Assembly (NCBI GenBank): GCA_040757455.1
Contig: JBFLXE010000056.1
Coordinates: forward strand, 1 to 15,989
Direction of reading: 5' to 3'
DNA from: Kmv42 sp040757455
GTDB lineage: Bacteria; Nitrospirota; Thermodesulfovibrionia; Thermodesulfovibrionales; SM23-35
DNA: 15,989 nucleotides
Shown here: one piece after another, positions 5,952 to 13,184 of the stretch
How positions within the stretch are numbered: position 1 is the first letter of the stretch
Layout: every line of letters starts with the position of its first letter
The notes under the pieces: generated by a model
Told to the model about the DNA's origin: nothing
Seen by the model: the letters and a program-made list of their open reading frames with translations, nothing else
Database searches by the model: none
Position numbers and translations under genes: made by a program

Positions 5952-7367
5952 ATGAATATAGAGGTGGTTGTATTGTCCGCAGGTCTTGGAACGCGAATGC
6001 GCTCCTCCCTGCCCAAAGTTCTCCACAGAATCTGCGGTGTCCCCATGCTTCAGCATGTTTTAAATGCGCTTTACAGACTCGGCCCCCGAAAAATCGTGAT
6101 TGTTGTCGGGGAACATATTCAAGAGATTAAAGATTGCCTGGTTCTTTCTGACAGTGTGGTCTTCGCTTATCAAGAGAAGGCGAGAGGTACGGCGGATGCG
6201 CTCAGGAAAGCGCTGCCGTTACTTAGCGAGTTCAACGAGACAATCCTTGTAATAAATGGTGATGCTCCCCTGATAACGGCCGAGACGCTCAGGAAATTTC
6301 TTTCGTTGCACAAAAGGGAAAATAACAGTCTCTCCGTTCTCTCTTTCGAATCTGAAAAGCCGGGTACGTATGGAAGAATTGTAAGAGATTACGACGGCAG
6401 GCTGATTTCCATAAAAGAAAACAGGGATGTAACAGCCATGGAAAGATCGATAAGGGAAGTGAACAGCGGGATATATGCTTTTGAGCGCGATGCGGCGAAG
6501 CTTCTGGGAAGAGTACAATTGAATAAATCTAAAGGTGAATACTATCTGACTGACGTTGTGAGAATTACGGTTAAGGAAGGTGTTAAGACCGCTGCTTTTT
6601 GCATAGGCTCAGAAGATGAATTCATGGGGATCAATACTCAGGAGGAACTGGAAAGGGCCCGGCAATTTATGAGACACAAGATCATAAGAGGTCACATGGC
6701 AAGGGGTGTAAACTTTGTCGACGGGAATTCAGCTTTTATAGATATGGATATTGAGATCGGAAGCGACACGGTTATCTATCCGAATGTATATCTTGAGGGA
6801 AATACCAGAATTGGAAAAGGATGTATTCTTTATCCTAATGTGAGGATTTTCGATAGCGTCGTTGAACATGGCGCGGTCATCAAGGATTCGACTCTGATTG
6901 AAAATGCTGTTGTGAAAAGGAGAGCGACAATTGGGCCATTTGCGCATCTGCGGCCTGGAACCGAGATCGGCAAAGATGCGAAGATTGGAAATTTTGTCGA
7001 GGTCAAGAAATCCGTAGTCGGACCGCGCACAAAGGCGCTGCATCTCACTTATCTCGGTGACTCTATGATAGGTGCGAATGTCAACGTGGGCGCTGGTACG
7101 ATTACCTGTAACTATGACGGGTACCAAAAAAATACCACGACCATCGAGGATAACGTGTTTGTAGGAAGCGATTCCCAGCTTATCGCTCCTGTCAGGATAG
7201 GAAAAGGTGCATATGTGGGCGCCGGCGCAACCATAACAAAGGATGTACCTGATAATGCGCTCGCACTGAGCCGCGTGCCACAAAAGAACATTGAGGGCTG
7301 GGTACTTAAAAGAAAGTTAAAGGTCAAAAGTGAAAAGTTAAATGTGAAGAAAAAAAAGAAAACATAA
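5952..7367 (+). CDS. glmU: Bifunctional GlcNAc-1-P uridyltransferase / GlcN-1-P acetyltransferase
   Basis: The 471-residue enzyme makes UDP-GlcNAc for peptidoglycan and lipid A. The N-terminal uridyltransferase (1-~230) has the nucleotide loop LSAGLGTRMRSSLPKVL, GTADAL (79-84), NGD (102-104) and N228. The C-terminal left-handed beta-helix acetyltransferase (about 255-450) has hexapeptide repeats, HLRPGTEIG and the catalytic H364 in HLTYLGDSMIGANVNVGAGTITCNYDG. The ATG gives the typical MNIEVVVLSAG start, though its SD is poor, suggesting translation coupled to yebC. After about residue 452 the protein runs into a Lys-rich tail (KLKVKSEKLNVKKKKKT), which bases 7313-7347 encode as an in-frame heptamer repeat. 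That tail is not part of the conserved family fold. Confidence 0.96.
   Translation: MNIEVVVLSAGLGTRMRSSLPKVLHRICGVPMLQHVLNALYRLGPRKIVIVVGEHIQEIKDCLVLSDSVVFAYQEKARGTADALRKALPLLSEFNETILVINGDAPLITAETLRKFLSLHKRENNSLSVLSFESEKPGTYGRIVRDYDGRLISIKENRDVTAMERSIREVNSGIYAFERDAAKLLGRVQLNKSKGEYYLTDVVRITVKEGVKTAAFCIGSEDEFMGINTQEELERARQFMRHKIIRGHMARGVNFVDGNSAFIDMDIEIGSDTVIYPNVYLEGNTRIGKGCILYPNVRIFDSVVEHGAVIKDSTLIENAVVKRRATIGPFAHLRPGTEIGKDAKIGNFVEVKKSVVGPRTKALHLTYLGDSMIGANVNVGAGTITCNYDGYQKNTTTIEDNVFVGSDSQLIAPVRIGKGAYVGAGATITKDVPDNALALSRVPQKNIEGWVLKRKLKVKSEKLNVKKKKKT
7313..7347 (+). repeat. Heptamer tandem repeat array 1, inside the glmU 3' end
   Basis: Five contiguous 7-nt units: AAAGTTA, AAGGTCA, AAAGTGA, AAAGTTA, AATGTGA (consensus AAAGTKA). 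They lie in frame at the end of glmU and encode most of its Lys-rich tail. The 7-nt periodicity resembles STRR-type heptanucleotide repeats described in cyanobacteria. Confidence 0.75.
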
Positions 7368-7383
7368 TATGAATTTTTTTATC

Positions 7384-7450
7384 TGTCATTGGTCATCAGT
7401 CACTGGTCATTGGTTTTTTACTAATGACTATTGACTGATGACTGCTGACT
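7384..7450. repeat. Heptamer array 2 arranged as a long inverted repeat
   Basis: The left arm carries four heptamers (GTCATTG, GTCATCA, GTCACTG, GTCATTG) and the right arm four inverted ones (TAATGAC, TATTGAC, TGATGAC, TGCTGAC). The 31-nt arms (7384-7414 and 7420-7450) match at 24 positions, with three further G-U pairs in RNA, around a TTTTT loop. The block fills most of the glmU-glmS spacer and stops 6 nt before the glmS ATG. Confidence 0.8.
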
Positions 7451-7456
7451 AATAAT

Positions 7457-9283
7457 ATGTGTGGGATAATAGGATACATTGGAAAAAGAAATGCCGTCTC
7501 TATCGTACTTGAAGGATTAAAGCGCCTTGAATATAGAGGCTATGACTCTGCCGGAGTGGCTTTTTTCTCTGACGGCGGAATCCAGGTCAGAAGGTGCCAA
7601 GGTAAGATAAAGAACCTTATTACACTTCTTGAGCAAGAGAACCCCTCAAGCCATAACTCCATAGGTCACACAAGATGGGCCACCCACGGAAAGCCCTCTG
7701 AAGAAAATGCCCATCCCCATAGGTCTCAGGGAATCGTTCTTGTGCATAACGGAATCATAGAGAACTACCTGCAGCTTAAAAAGAAGCTAATTCAAAGGGG
7801 ATACCGTTTTACCTCAGAAACAGATACGGAAGTTCTGTGCCATCTTATCGCGGACTGCTCGAAAAGCCTGCCCCTTGAAGAGGCGGTGAGAGAGGCGTTG
7901 AAAGAGGTGAATGGGGCTTACGCAATTGCGGTCGTTAAGGAAGGTGAACCCGGCAAAATAATCGGGGTCAGGAAGGACAGCCCTCTTGTTATCGGTCTTG
8001 GTGAGGGCGAATCATTTGTAGCCTCCGACGTCCCCGCTTTCTTAAGTTATTCAAGAGATGTGATATTTCTTGATGATGGGGAGATGGCAATCCTGACAAG
8101 CGATGGCGTTGGCGTCAAGAGACTCAATGGTACTACTGTCAGAAAAAATGTGAAATCCGTATCATGGAACCCCTCAATGGCTGAAAAGAGCGGATACAAA
8201 CACTTTATGTTAAAAGAGATATATGAACAGCCTCGCGCGATAGCCGATACTTTGAGGGGAAGGCTGAATGTCGAAACCGGCGAGGTGAATCTTAAGGAGT
8301 TTGGTCTGCGGGCGAGTGATCTCAGGTCTGTGGAAAAGGTTTTTATCGTTGCTTGCGGAACTTCCTATCATTCTTCCGTTGTTGGCAAATATATCATAGA
8401 GGACCTCGTGAGGATACCCGTTGAGATTGACATAGCTTCAGAATTCCGTTATAGAAAGCCTCTTATTGGACCAGAAGATCTGGCGATCGTGATTACTCAG
8501 TCAGGTGAGACAGCAGATACGATTGCCGCCCAGAGAGAAGCTAACCGTATGGGAGCGAAAGTGCTTTCGATATGTAATGTTGTGGGGAGTACTTCCTCTC
8601 GCGAGGCCCACGCCGTTTTTTATACCCATTCAGGGCCTGAGATAGGTGTCGCGTCGACAAAGGCTTTCACAACTCAGATTGCCGGGCTTTATCTTTTTGC
8701 GATCGGCCTTGGAAGGGCGCGCGCGGCTATTTCTAAAAGGCATTCTCGGGAGTTGCTTAAGGAATTGCTGATGATACCCGGAAAAGTCGAAAGTGCATTG
8801 GAAGAAGACCGGCGAATAAAGGATATCGCAAAGGAATTTTTTAGGGCGAGAGGGTTCCTCTATCTTGGCAGAGGACCTGCTTTCCCCATTGCACTGGAAG
8901 GAGCTCTAAAGCTGAAGGAGATATCCTACATCTATGCTGAGGGATACCCAGCAGGTGAAATGAAGCATGGTCCCATAGCGCTGATAGATGAAGAATTGCC
9001 TGTTGTCATACTGGCTCCCGCAGACGACCTGCATGAGAAGATATTGTCGAACATTCAGGAGGTGAAGAGCAGAGGGGGCAAAGTGATATCTATAACAGAC
9101 GATGCAAAGAGTCCTTCCTGCGAAATATCCGATAAATATATTGTCATTCCCGGATCGAACAAATATCTCACTACGATATTAATGGCTATTCCCGTACAAC
9201 TCCTGGCCTATCATATTGGAGTCTTAAGGGGATGTGATGTTGATCAGCCCAGGAATCTGGCTAAAAGCGTTACCGTTGAATAA
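7457..9283 (+). CDS. glmS: Glutamine-fructose-6-phosphate aminotransferase (isomerizing)
   Basis: The 608-residue enzyme makes glucosamine-6-phosphate from fructose-6-phosphate and glutamine, the entry step to UDP-GlcNAc. The ATG is fixed by Cys2, the catalytic nucleophile in MCGIIGYIG. The glutaminase domain shows LEYRGYDSAGVA, GHTRWATHGKPSEENAHPH and HNGIIENY. Two SIS domains follow, with VACGTSYHSSVVGKY, ITQSGETADT, STKAFTTQ and EGYPAGEMKHGPIALID. It ends in the standard DVDQPRNLAKSVTVE. No Shine-Dalgarno is present; the long heptamer hairpin occupies that place, which is odd for a housekeeping gene. I see no glmS ribozyme upstream, as expected outside Firmicutes. Length equals that of the E. 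coli protein within a residue or two. Confidence 0.97.
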   Translation: MCGIIGYIGKRNAVSIVLEGLKRLEYRGYDSAGVAFFSDGGIQVRRCQGKIKNLITLLEQENPSSHNSIGHTRWATHGKPSEENAHPHRSQGIVLVHNGIIENYLQLKKKLIQRGYRFTSETDTEVLCHLIADCSKSLPLEEAVREALKEVNGAYAIAVVKEGEPGKIIGVRKDSPLVIGLGEGESFVASDVPAFLSYSRDVIFLDDGEMAILTSDGVGVKRLNGTTVRKNVKSVSWNPSMAEKSGYKHFMLKEIYEQPRAIADTLRGRLNVETGEVNLKEFGLRASDLRSVEKVFIVACGTSYHSSVVGKYIIEDLVRIPVEIDIASEFRYRKPLIGPEDLAIVITQSGETADTIAAQREANRMGAKVLSICNVVGSTSSREAHAVFYTHSGPEIGVASTKAFTTQIAGLYLFAIGLGRARAAISKRHSRELLKELLMIPGKVESALEEDRRIKDIAKEFFRARGFLYLGRGPAFPIALEGALKLKEISYIYAEGYPAGEMKHGPIALIDEELPVVILAPADDLHEKILSNIQEVKSRGGKVISITDDAKSPSCEISDKYIVIPGSNKYLTTILMAIPVQLLAYHIGVLRGCDVDQPRNLAKSVTVE

Positions 9284-9458
9284 ACGAGCGGCGAATGATT
9301 CCCCGTGGTCTTGCCGCAGGAAATATTCAAAATATTAAAATATTTTTAAGGATTTATTTTAAAAATTAATAAATTAATTTAAATTAGCTGTCTTAATTTG
9401 TTGAAACTATTATGGATTTAACCAATTAAAATCTGTTAACATTTTAAAGGAGCCTTTA
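9284..9458. promoter_or_regulatory. AT-rich spacer with weak promoter-like signals and an SD palindrome
   Basis: The spacer before the helicase gene is very AT-rich, mainly A/T runs from 9320 to 9400. TTGAAA (9401-9406) could be a -35 box, but no -10 box is well spaced. The SD AAAGGAG sits inside a palindrome, TTAAAGG-AG-CCTTTAA (9444-9459). GCGGC (9288-9292) and GCCGC (9313-9317) could pair but have no T-tract, so they are not a clear terminator. Confidence 0.35.
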
Positions 9459-11552
9459 ATGCACAATCTGAATCCCCAGCAGAAAGAAGCCCTCATGTAT
9501 TCCGATGGACCGTTACTTGTCTTTGCTGGCGCAGGGAGCGGAAAAACGAGGATTATCTCCCACAAGTTTCATTATCTGACCAAGGCTAAAAAACTCTCCC
9601 AAGATTCTATATTGACGGTTACATTTACAAACAAAGCGGCTGACGAAATGAGGGAGAGGATAAGCAATCTCCTCTGTAAAAATATGAATTCTTCCTGGAT
9701 AGGAACATTCCATTCGCAATGTAATCGGATACTTCGAAAGGAAATAAAGGCCCTTGGTTATATGAGCAATTTTTCTATATACGATGAGGATGACCAGTAC
9801 AACCTTACGAGGCACATTCTGAAGGAACTCAAAATGTATGAAGCTTTGTATAAAGGCATCGTTTCACGCATAAGTTTTTTGAAGTCTTCTTTGATAGGAC
9901 CCCAGGAATTTATCTCATCGGGCGATGGCTTTGGTTTTGATGAAAAGCTGGCGAGAGTGTATGTCAGATATCAGGATGAGCTCGCAAGGAGTAACGCTCT
10001 TGATTTTGATGATCTCATAATGTTAACGGCGAAGCTGTTCGAAGAAAATCCGAAGATACTTAAAAAATACCAGGATCAGTTTTCTTACTTCCTTGTAGAT
10101 GAATTTCAGGATACCAATCTTGCTCAATATCATCTTCTTAAATTACTGGCGTCGGCTCACAGGAAAATATGTGTTGTTGGCGACGACGACCAGAGTATCT
10201 ATAAGTTCAGAGGTGCCAATGTCAACAACATCCTGAACTTTAGCAGAGATTTTCCGGATGCAAAACTGGTTAAACTGGAGCAGAACTATCGTTCGACACA
10301 GAACATTCTCAACGTCTCCGGAGCCGTCATCTCGAAGAATGCAGGGAGAAAAGCAAAGAAACTCTGGACAGAAAGAGGGCTTGGAGAAAAGGTTCACTTC
10401 TGTCTGCTAAACACGTATGAGGATGAGGCAAAATATATCTCAAAAATTATAAAGGAGTATTATCTCAAAGGAATATACGGTTATAGAGATTTTGCAGTAT
10501 TCTATCGCGTGAACCTTCAGTCGCGCGTGATCGAAGACGCTTTGCGCAACGAAGGTATACCTTATCGTGTCCTGGGTGGCATCAGCTTTTATCAGAGGAA
10601 GGAGATTAAAGACATAATCGCTTACATGCGGCTGTCACTGAATCATGGTGATAACGTCAGTTTTAGAAGAATTATCAATTTTCCTGCACGGGGAATCGGC
10701 GTTGTAGCCTTGGCCAGAATCGAACAGGAGGCAAGAAAGAAGTCTCTCTCTCTGTTTGATACCCTTAAGACGGCTCTGCGTGGAGAGAGTTTTTCGAACA
10801 CGGTAAAAGAAAGATTGGTAGAATTCGTCAGACTCATCGAGAGTTTCTCTTCCAGAAAATTTAAATCAGCAGCTGAAATGTTGAAAAATATATTTGAGAA
10901 ATCGGGGTGTGGGGAACTCCTTGATGATGAAAGGCGGAAAAATGTTCTTGAACTCATTTCTTCGGCTGAAGATATGGATATCAAGGATTTTATCGATAAG
11001 ATATCGCTTGTTACCAACCTTGATGAGGCATGTGGAGGCGACTGTGTATTACTCATGACGCTACATAATGCGAAGGGTCTGGAATTTCCTGTCGTTTTCA
11101 TCACAGGGATCGAGGAAGGTGTATTACCTTTCTGCAAAGCGATTGACCATGACGATGAGATTGCCGAAGAACGTAGGCTTTTCTACGTGGGGATGACACG
11201 CGCAGAGGATATATTATGGTTGACTGCTGCGAGCAAGAGAAAATTATACTCGAAGTTGCAGGAACAGGAGCCTTCGAGATTCCTTGACGATATCCCGAAG
11301 GAACATTGCCACTGGATGGAGAAGGTCACAAGCAAGCATGCACTGAAGTATGCTTCCTTAAAAAAGAGGATTAAGGGCCACGAAGACTTTGGTCTTTATA
11401 CAACAGGCTGCCGGGTAAAACATCCTGCCTGGGGTATAGGGGTTGTAAGAGACTGTTACGGCGATGGAGAGGATCTTAAGGTAATGGTGAACTTTCCGAA
11501 CATCGGCATAAAGAGGCTCGCAGTAAGGTTCGCAAATCTCGAGAGGATATAG
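9459..11552 (+). CDS. pcrA: UvrD/Rep/PcrA-type DNA helicase (SF1A)
   Basis: The 697-residue ATP-driven 3'-5' helicase carries all family motifs in order: Q motif NPQQKEA (5-11), Walker A AGAGSGKT (23-30), TFTNKAADEM (55-64), GTFHS (82-86), DFDDL (182-186), Walker B VDEFQD (213-218), GDDDQSIYKFRGA (241-253), QNYRST (275-280), TLHNAKGLEFPVVFITG (534-550) and EERRLFYVGMTRAED (570-584). Its C-terminus (about 650-697: GCRVKHPAWGIGVV, FPNIGIKRLAVRFANLERI) is the Tudor-like RNA polymerase-binding domain seen in PcrA/UvrD, which separates it from Rep. Likely roles are excision repair, transcription-coupled repair and removal of recombinase. The ATG follows AAAGGAG. gatC starts 3 nt after the stop. 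uvrD is an equally fair name. Confidence 0.93.
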   Translation: MHNLNPQQKEALMYSDGPLLVFAGAGSGKTRIISHKFHYLTKAKKLSQDSILTVTFTNKAADEMRERISNLLCKNMNSSWIGTFHSQCNRILRKEIKALGYMSNFSIYDEDDQYNLTRHILKELKMYEALYKGIVSRISFLKSSLIGPQEFISSGDGFGFDEKLARVYVRYQDELARSNALDFDDLIMLTAKLFEENPKILKKYQDQFSYFLVDEFQDTNLAQYHLLKLLASAHRKICVVGDDDQSIYKFRGANVNNILNFSRDFPDAKLVKLEQNYRSTQNILNVSGAVISKNAGRKAKKLWTERGLGEKVHFCLLNTYEDEAKYISKIIKEYYLKGIYGYRDFAVFYRVNLQSRVIEDALRNEGIPYRVLGGISFYQRKEIKDIIAYMRLSLNHGDNVSFRRIINFPARGIGVVALARIEQEARKKSLSLFDTLKTALRGESFSNTVKERLVEFVRLIESFSSRKFKSAAEMLKNIFEKSGCGELLDDERRKNVLELISSAEDMDIKDFIDKISLVTNLDEACGGDCVLLMTLHNAKGLEFPVVFITGIEEGVLPFCKAIDHDDEIAEERRLFYVGMTRAEDILWLTAASKRKLYSKLQEQEPSRFLDDIPKEHCHWMEKVTSKHALKYASLKKRIKGHEDFGLYTTGCRVKHPAWGIGVVRDCYGDGEDLKVMVNFPNIGIKRLAVRFANLERI

Positions 11553-11555
11553 CAC

Positions 11556-11843
11556 ATGAAGATTACGAGAGAAGAAATAGAACATATCGCGATGCTTGCG
11601 AGGCTGCGGTTTTCCAAGGAGGAAAAAGACGTTTATGGTTCTCAACTGAGCAGTATCCTCGATTATATGGATAAATTAAATGAACTTGATACGAATGACG
11701 TAGAGCCAACCTCCCATGTTCTTGCCCTGAGTAATGTGATGAGGGACGACGTACCACGGGACTCAATTTCCAGGGAAGATACTCTCATGAACGCTCCGGA
11801 TTGCACGGAAAAATTTTTCCGGGTACCAAGGATAATAGAATAG
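11556..11843 (+). CDS. gatC: Asp-tRNA(Asn)/Glu-tRNA(Gln) amidotransferase subunit C
   Basis: The 95-residue protein is the small scaffold subunit of the GatCAB complex, which amidates misacylated Glu-tRNA(Gln) or Asp-tRNA(Asn). The family pattern is clear: MKITREEIEHIAMLARLRFSKEE at the start, QLSSILDYMDKLNELDTNDVEPTSHV in the middle, and MRDDVPRDSISREDTLMNAP with a C-terminal F-x-VP-x-IIE. The SD GAGAGG (11541-11546) lies inside the end of the helicase gene. The partners gatA and gatB are not in the window; gatC usually sits next to gatA, so here it is detached. It lies in a tight cluster between the helicase and panD genes. Confidence 0.95.
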   Translation: MKITREEIEHIAMLARLRFSKEEKDVYGSQLSSILDYMDKLNELDTNDVEPTSHVLALSNVMRDDVPRDSISREDTLMNAPDCTEKFFRVPRIIE

Positions 11844-11862
11844 CGGAAGCAGGTATATCGAG

Positions 11863-12219
11863 ATGCTGAGGTGCATTCTCAGAGCAAAAATTCATGGAGC
11901 AACGGTCACTGAGTCGAACCTTTCTTACGATGGCAGTATCACCATTGATGAAATGATACTGGAAAAAGCGGGGATGCTGCCTTATGAACAAGTAATGGTC
12001 AGCAACCTGAACAACGGGGAACGATTCGAGACTTACGTGATCCCGGGGAAAAAGAATTCGGGTGAAATCTGCCTTAATGGACCCACAGCACGTAAGGGCG
12101 TTGTGGGAGACAAAATTATCATTTTCTGCTATAACTATATTGAGGATGAAAAAATCAAGGGATTCAATCCCAAGATAATCCTTCTCGGCGAGAAGAATAA
12201 AATTATCAGCGCTAAATAG
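11863..12219 (+). CDS. panD: Aspartate 1-decarboxylase proenzyme
   Basis: The 118-residue proenzyme makes beta-alanine from aspartate for pantothenate and coenzyme A. It self-cleaves between G24 and S25 (YDGSITID) to create the pyruvoyl group on Ser25. Other key residues are present: K9, R54, T57, Y58 (ERFETYVIPG) and N72 (CLNGPTAR). The start ATG gives the standard MLRCILRAKIHGATVTE. It lies 19 nt after gatC with a modest SD (GCAGG), likely as last gene of the helicase-gatC-panD unit. No terminator with a T-tract is visible downstream. Maturation in gamma-proteobacteria needs PanZ; no such gene is seen here. Confidence 0.97.
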   Translation: MLRCILRAKIHGATVTESNLSYDGSITIDEMILEKAGMLPYEQVMVSNLNNGERFETYVIPGKKNSGEICLNGPTARKGVVGDKIIIFCYNYIEDEKIKGFNPKIILLGEKNKIISAK

Positions 12220-12297
12220 CCTGCCTCGCAACCCACAAATACTATAGCAGCCGTTACTGCAACTGCGTTATGCCGACCATCACCCATAATCCGTAAA

Positions 12298-12462
12298 GAA
12301 ATGGAGGGCCTGGATTGCGGCAAAATTCACGGGTCTCGGCAGGGAGCAGTTGCCCTGGAGGCAATTGCAGATTAGCAAATAGTTTAAAACCTCACTCAAC
12401 AGGTGACCCTATGAATATACCTAGAGGTAGTTTAATTTTGCCGAAAGACAGGCCTCCATTTC
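12298..12462. repeat. 165-bp element bounded by ~29-bp imperfect inverted repeats
   Basis: The left arm (12298-12327) and right arm (12434-12462) pair as 10 bp, a one-base bulge, 4 bp, a 5-nt internal loop, then 10 bp. The outer 10-bp block is GAAATGGAGG on the left and its reverse complement on the right; the inner block is CGGCAAAATT likewise. Inside lie a hairpin GCAGTTGCC-CTGGA-GGCAATTGC (12346-12368, one G-U pair) and a palindrome TACCT-AG-AGGTA (12418-12429). This could be a MITE-like element or a structured RNA with a three-way junction. No target-site duplication is evident. Confidence 0.55.
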
Positions 12463-12496
12463 CAGACTGAGAAAGATGATTACGATTATGGATCAC

Positions 12497-12526
12497 TTGA
12501 CAGCAAGATAAACATTCACATATCAT
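12497..12526 (+). promoter_or_regulatory. Sigma70-type promoter of the efflux operon
   Basis: TTGACA (12497-12502), an 18-bp spacer and TATCAT (12521-12526). It has the same boxes and spacing as the yebC promoter. The predicted start is near 12533, inside the palindrome that follows. Confidence 0.68.
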
Positions 12527-12528
12527 AG

Positions 12529-12548
12529 ATGTTAGTAAGTCCTAACAT
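12529..12548. promoter_or_regulatory. Palindromic TetR-type operator
   Basis: ATGTTAG-TAAGTC-CTAACAT is a perfect 7-bp inverted repeat with a 6-bp centre, lying right after the -10 box and covering the predicted transcription start. A TetR regulator gene follows about 55 bp downstream. This is the usual layout for autorepression by blocking RNA polymerase; the binding itself is inferred. Confidence 0.65.
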
Positions 12549-12602
12549 TCATTAATTTAATTATTGGGGAAATCCGAGAGTCTGACTGTTTGGAAAGAAG
12601 CT

Positions 12603-13184
12603 ATGTATTCCACAAAGAATAAAATCCTTGAGACTGCTCTGGAGCTCTTCTCAAAAAAAGGCTATCTCGGGGCAACGACAAAGGAAATTGCGAAAGAAGC
12701 AGGAATTGCTGAAGTGACGCTCTTCAGGCACTTTCCCTCAAAGGAGAAACTTTTTGAGGAAGTTATTAATACGTACTCATTTCTCCCCATCCTCAAGGGT
12801 CTCCTTCCTGAAATTTCAAAAATTCCTTATGAGAAAGCCTTGTCGGTGATCGCAAAAAGATTTCTCGATACCCTTGATTCAAGGAAGGCAATGATACAGA
12901 TAATGCATTCAGAAGTCCGCAGATATCCCGAAAAGATTCACAAGATTTACCATGGCCTTATTGATGAGATGATCAAGACCCTTGCATTGTATTTTCAAGA
13001 GATGCACAAGAAGGGAATTGTGAAAGAATTCGATATCGAATGTGGGGCGCGGGCATTCCTCGGTATGTTTTTTTCCTATTTCAATGCAAAAGAATTTCAC
13101 AAGTTCAAGAAATTTAGAGATATCGATACCGACAAGATTATCAAAGAATTCGTGAATATCTTTTCAAGGGGGACATCGAAATGA
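12603..13184 (+). CDS. TetR/AcrR-family transcriptional repressor
   Basis: The protein has 193 residues from the ATG chosen here. The N-terminal helix-turn-helix is clear: KNKILETALELFSKKGYLGATTKEIAKEAGIAEVTLFRHFPSKEKLFEEV. The C-terminal ligand domain is variable, as in all TetR proteins, and its inducer cannot be read from sequence. The ATG at 12603 is preceded by GGAAAGAAG at good spacing; a TTG at 12564 would add 13 residues but has no SD. The gene lies directly upstream of an efflux cluster and overlaps the tolC-like gene by ATGA, so it is part of that operon. With the operator at the promoter it most likely represses its own operon, released by a pumped compound. Confidence 0.92.
   Translation: MYSTKNKILETALELFSKKGYLGATTKEIAKEAGIAEVTLFRHFPSKEKLFEEVINTYSFLPILKGLLPEISKIPYEKALSVIAKRFLDTLDSRKAMIQIMHSEVRRYPEKIHKIYHGLIDEMIKTLALYFQEMHKKGIVKEFDIECGARAFLGMFFSYFNAKEFHKFKKFRDIDTDKIIKEFVNIFSRGTSK

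Larger units (their letters stand above)
12220..12602. other. Long intergenic region between panD and tetR
   Basis: The gap holds no supported protein gene. From left to right it contains a stretch with nothing clear (12220-12297), a 165-bp inverted-repeat element (12298-12462), a sigma70-type promoter with a palindromic operator (12497-12548), and the tetR leader. Open frames crossing it are short and lack family features. Confidence 0.6.

Noticed and set aside
6729..7283. Minus-strand 184-codon open frame
   Set aside because: Antisense to the beta-helix half of glmU, with no family features of its own.
7384..7450. CRISPR array
   Set aside because: Units are contiguous 7-nt repeats without spacers, and the second half is inverted.
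9288..9317. GCGGC/GCCGC inverted repeat after glmS as a terminator
   Set aside because: Only 5 bp with a 20-nt loop and no T-tract.
10643..11137. Minus-strand 164-codon open frame
   Set aside because: Antisense to the helicase gene; Ser/Leu-rich shadow frame without SD or promoter.
12298..12462. Known riboswitch (c-di-GMP, TPP or cobalamin)
   Set aside because: Some short words look similar, but the conserved blocks are not in the required order.
12564..12602. TTG start 13 codons upstream of the tetR ATG
   Set aside because: No SD, and the added residues are not typical of TetR N-termini; the ATG at 12603 has a purine-rich SD.
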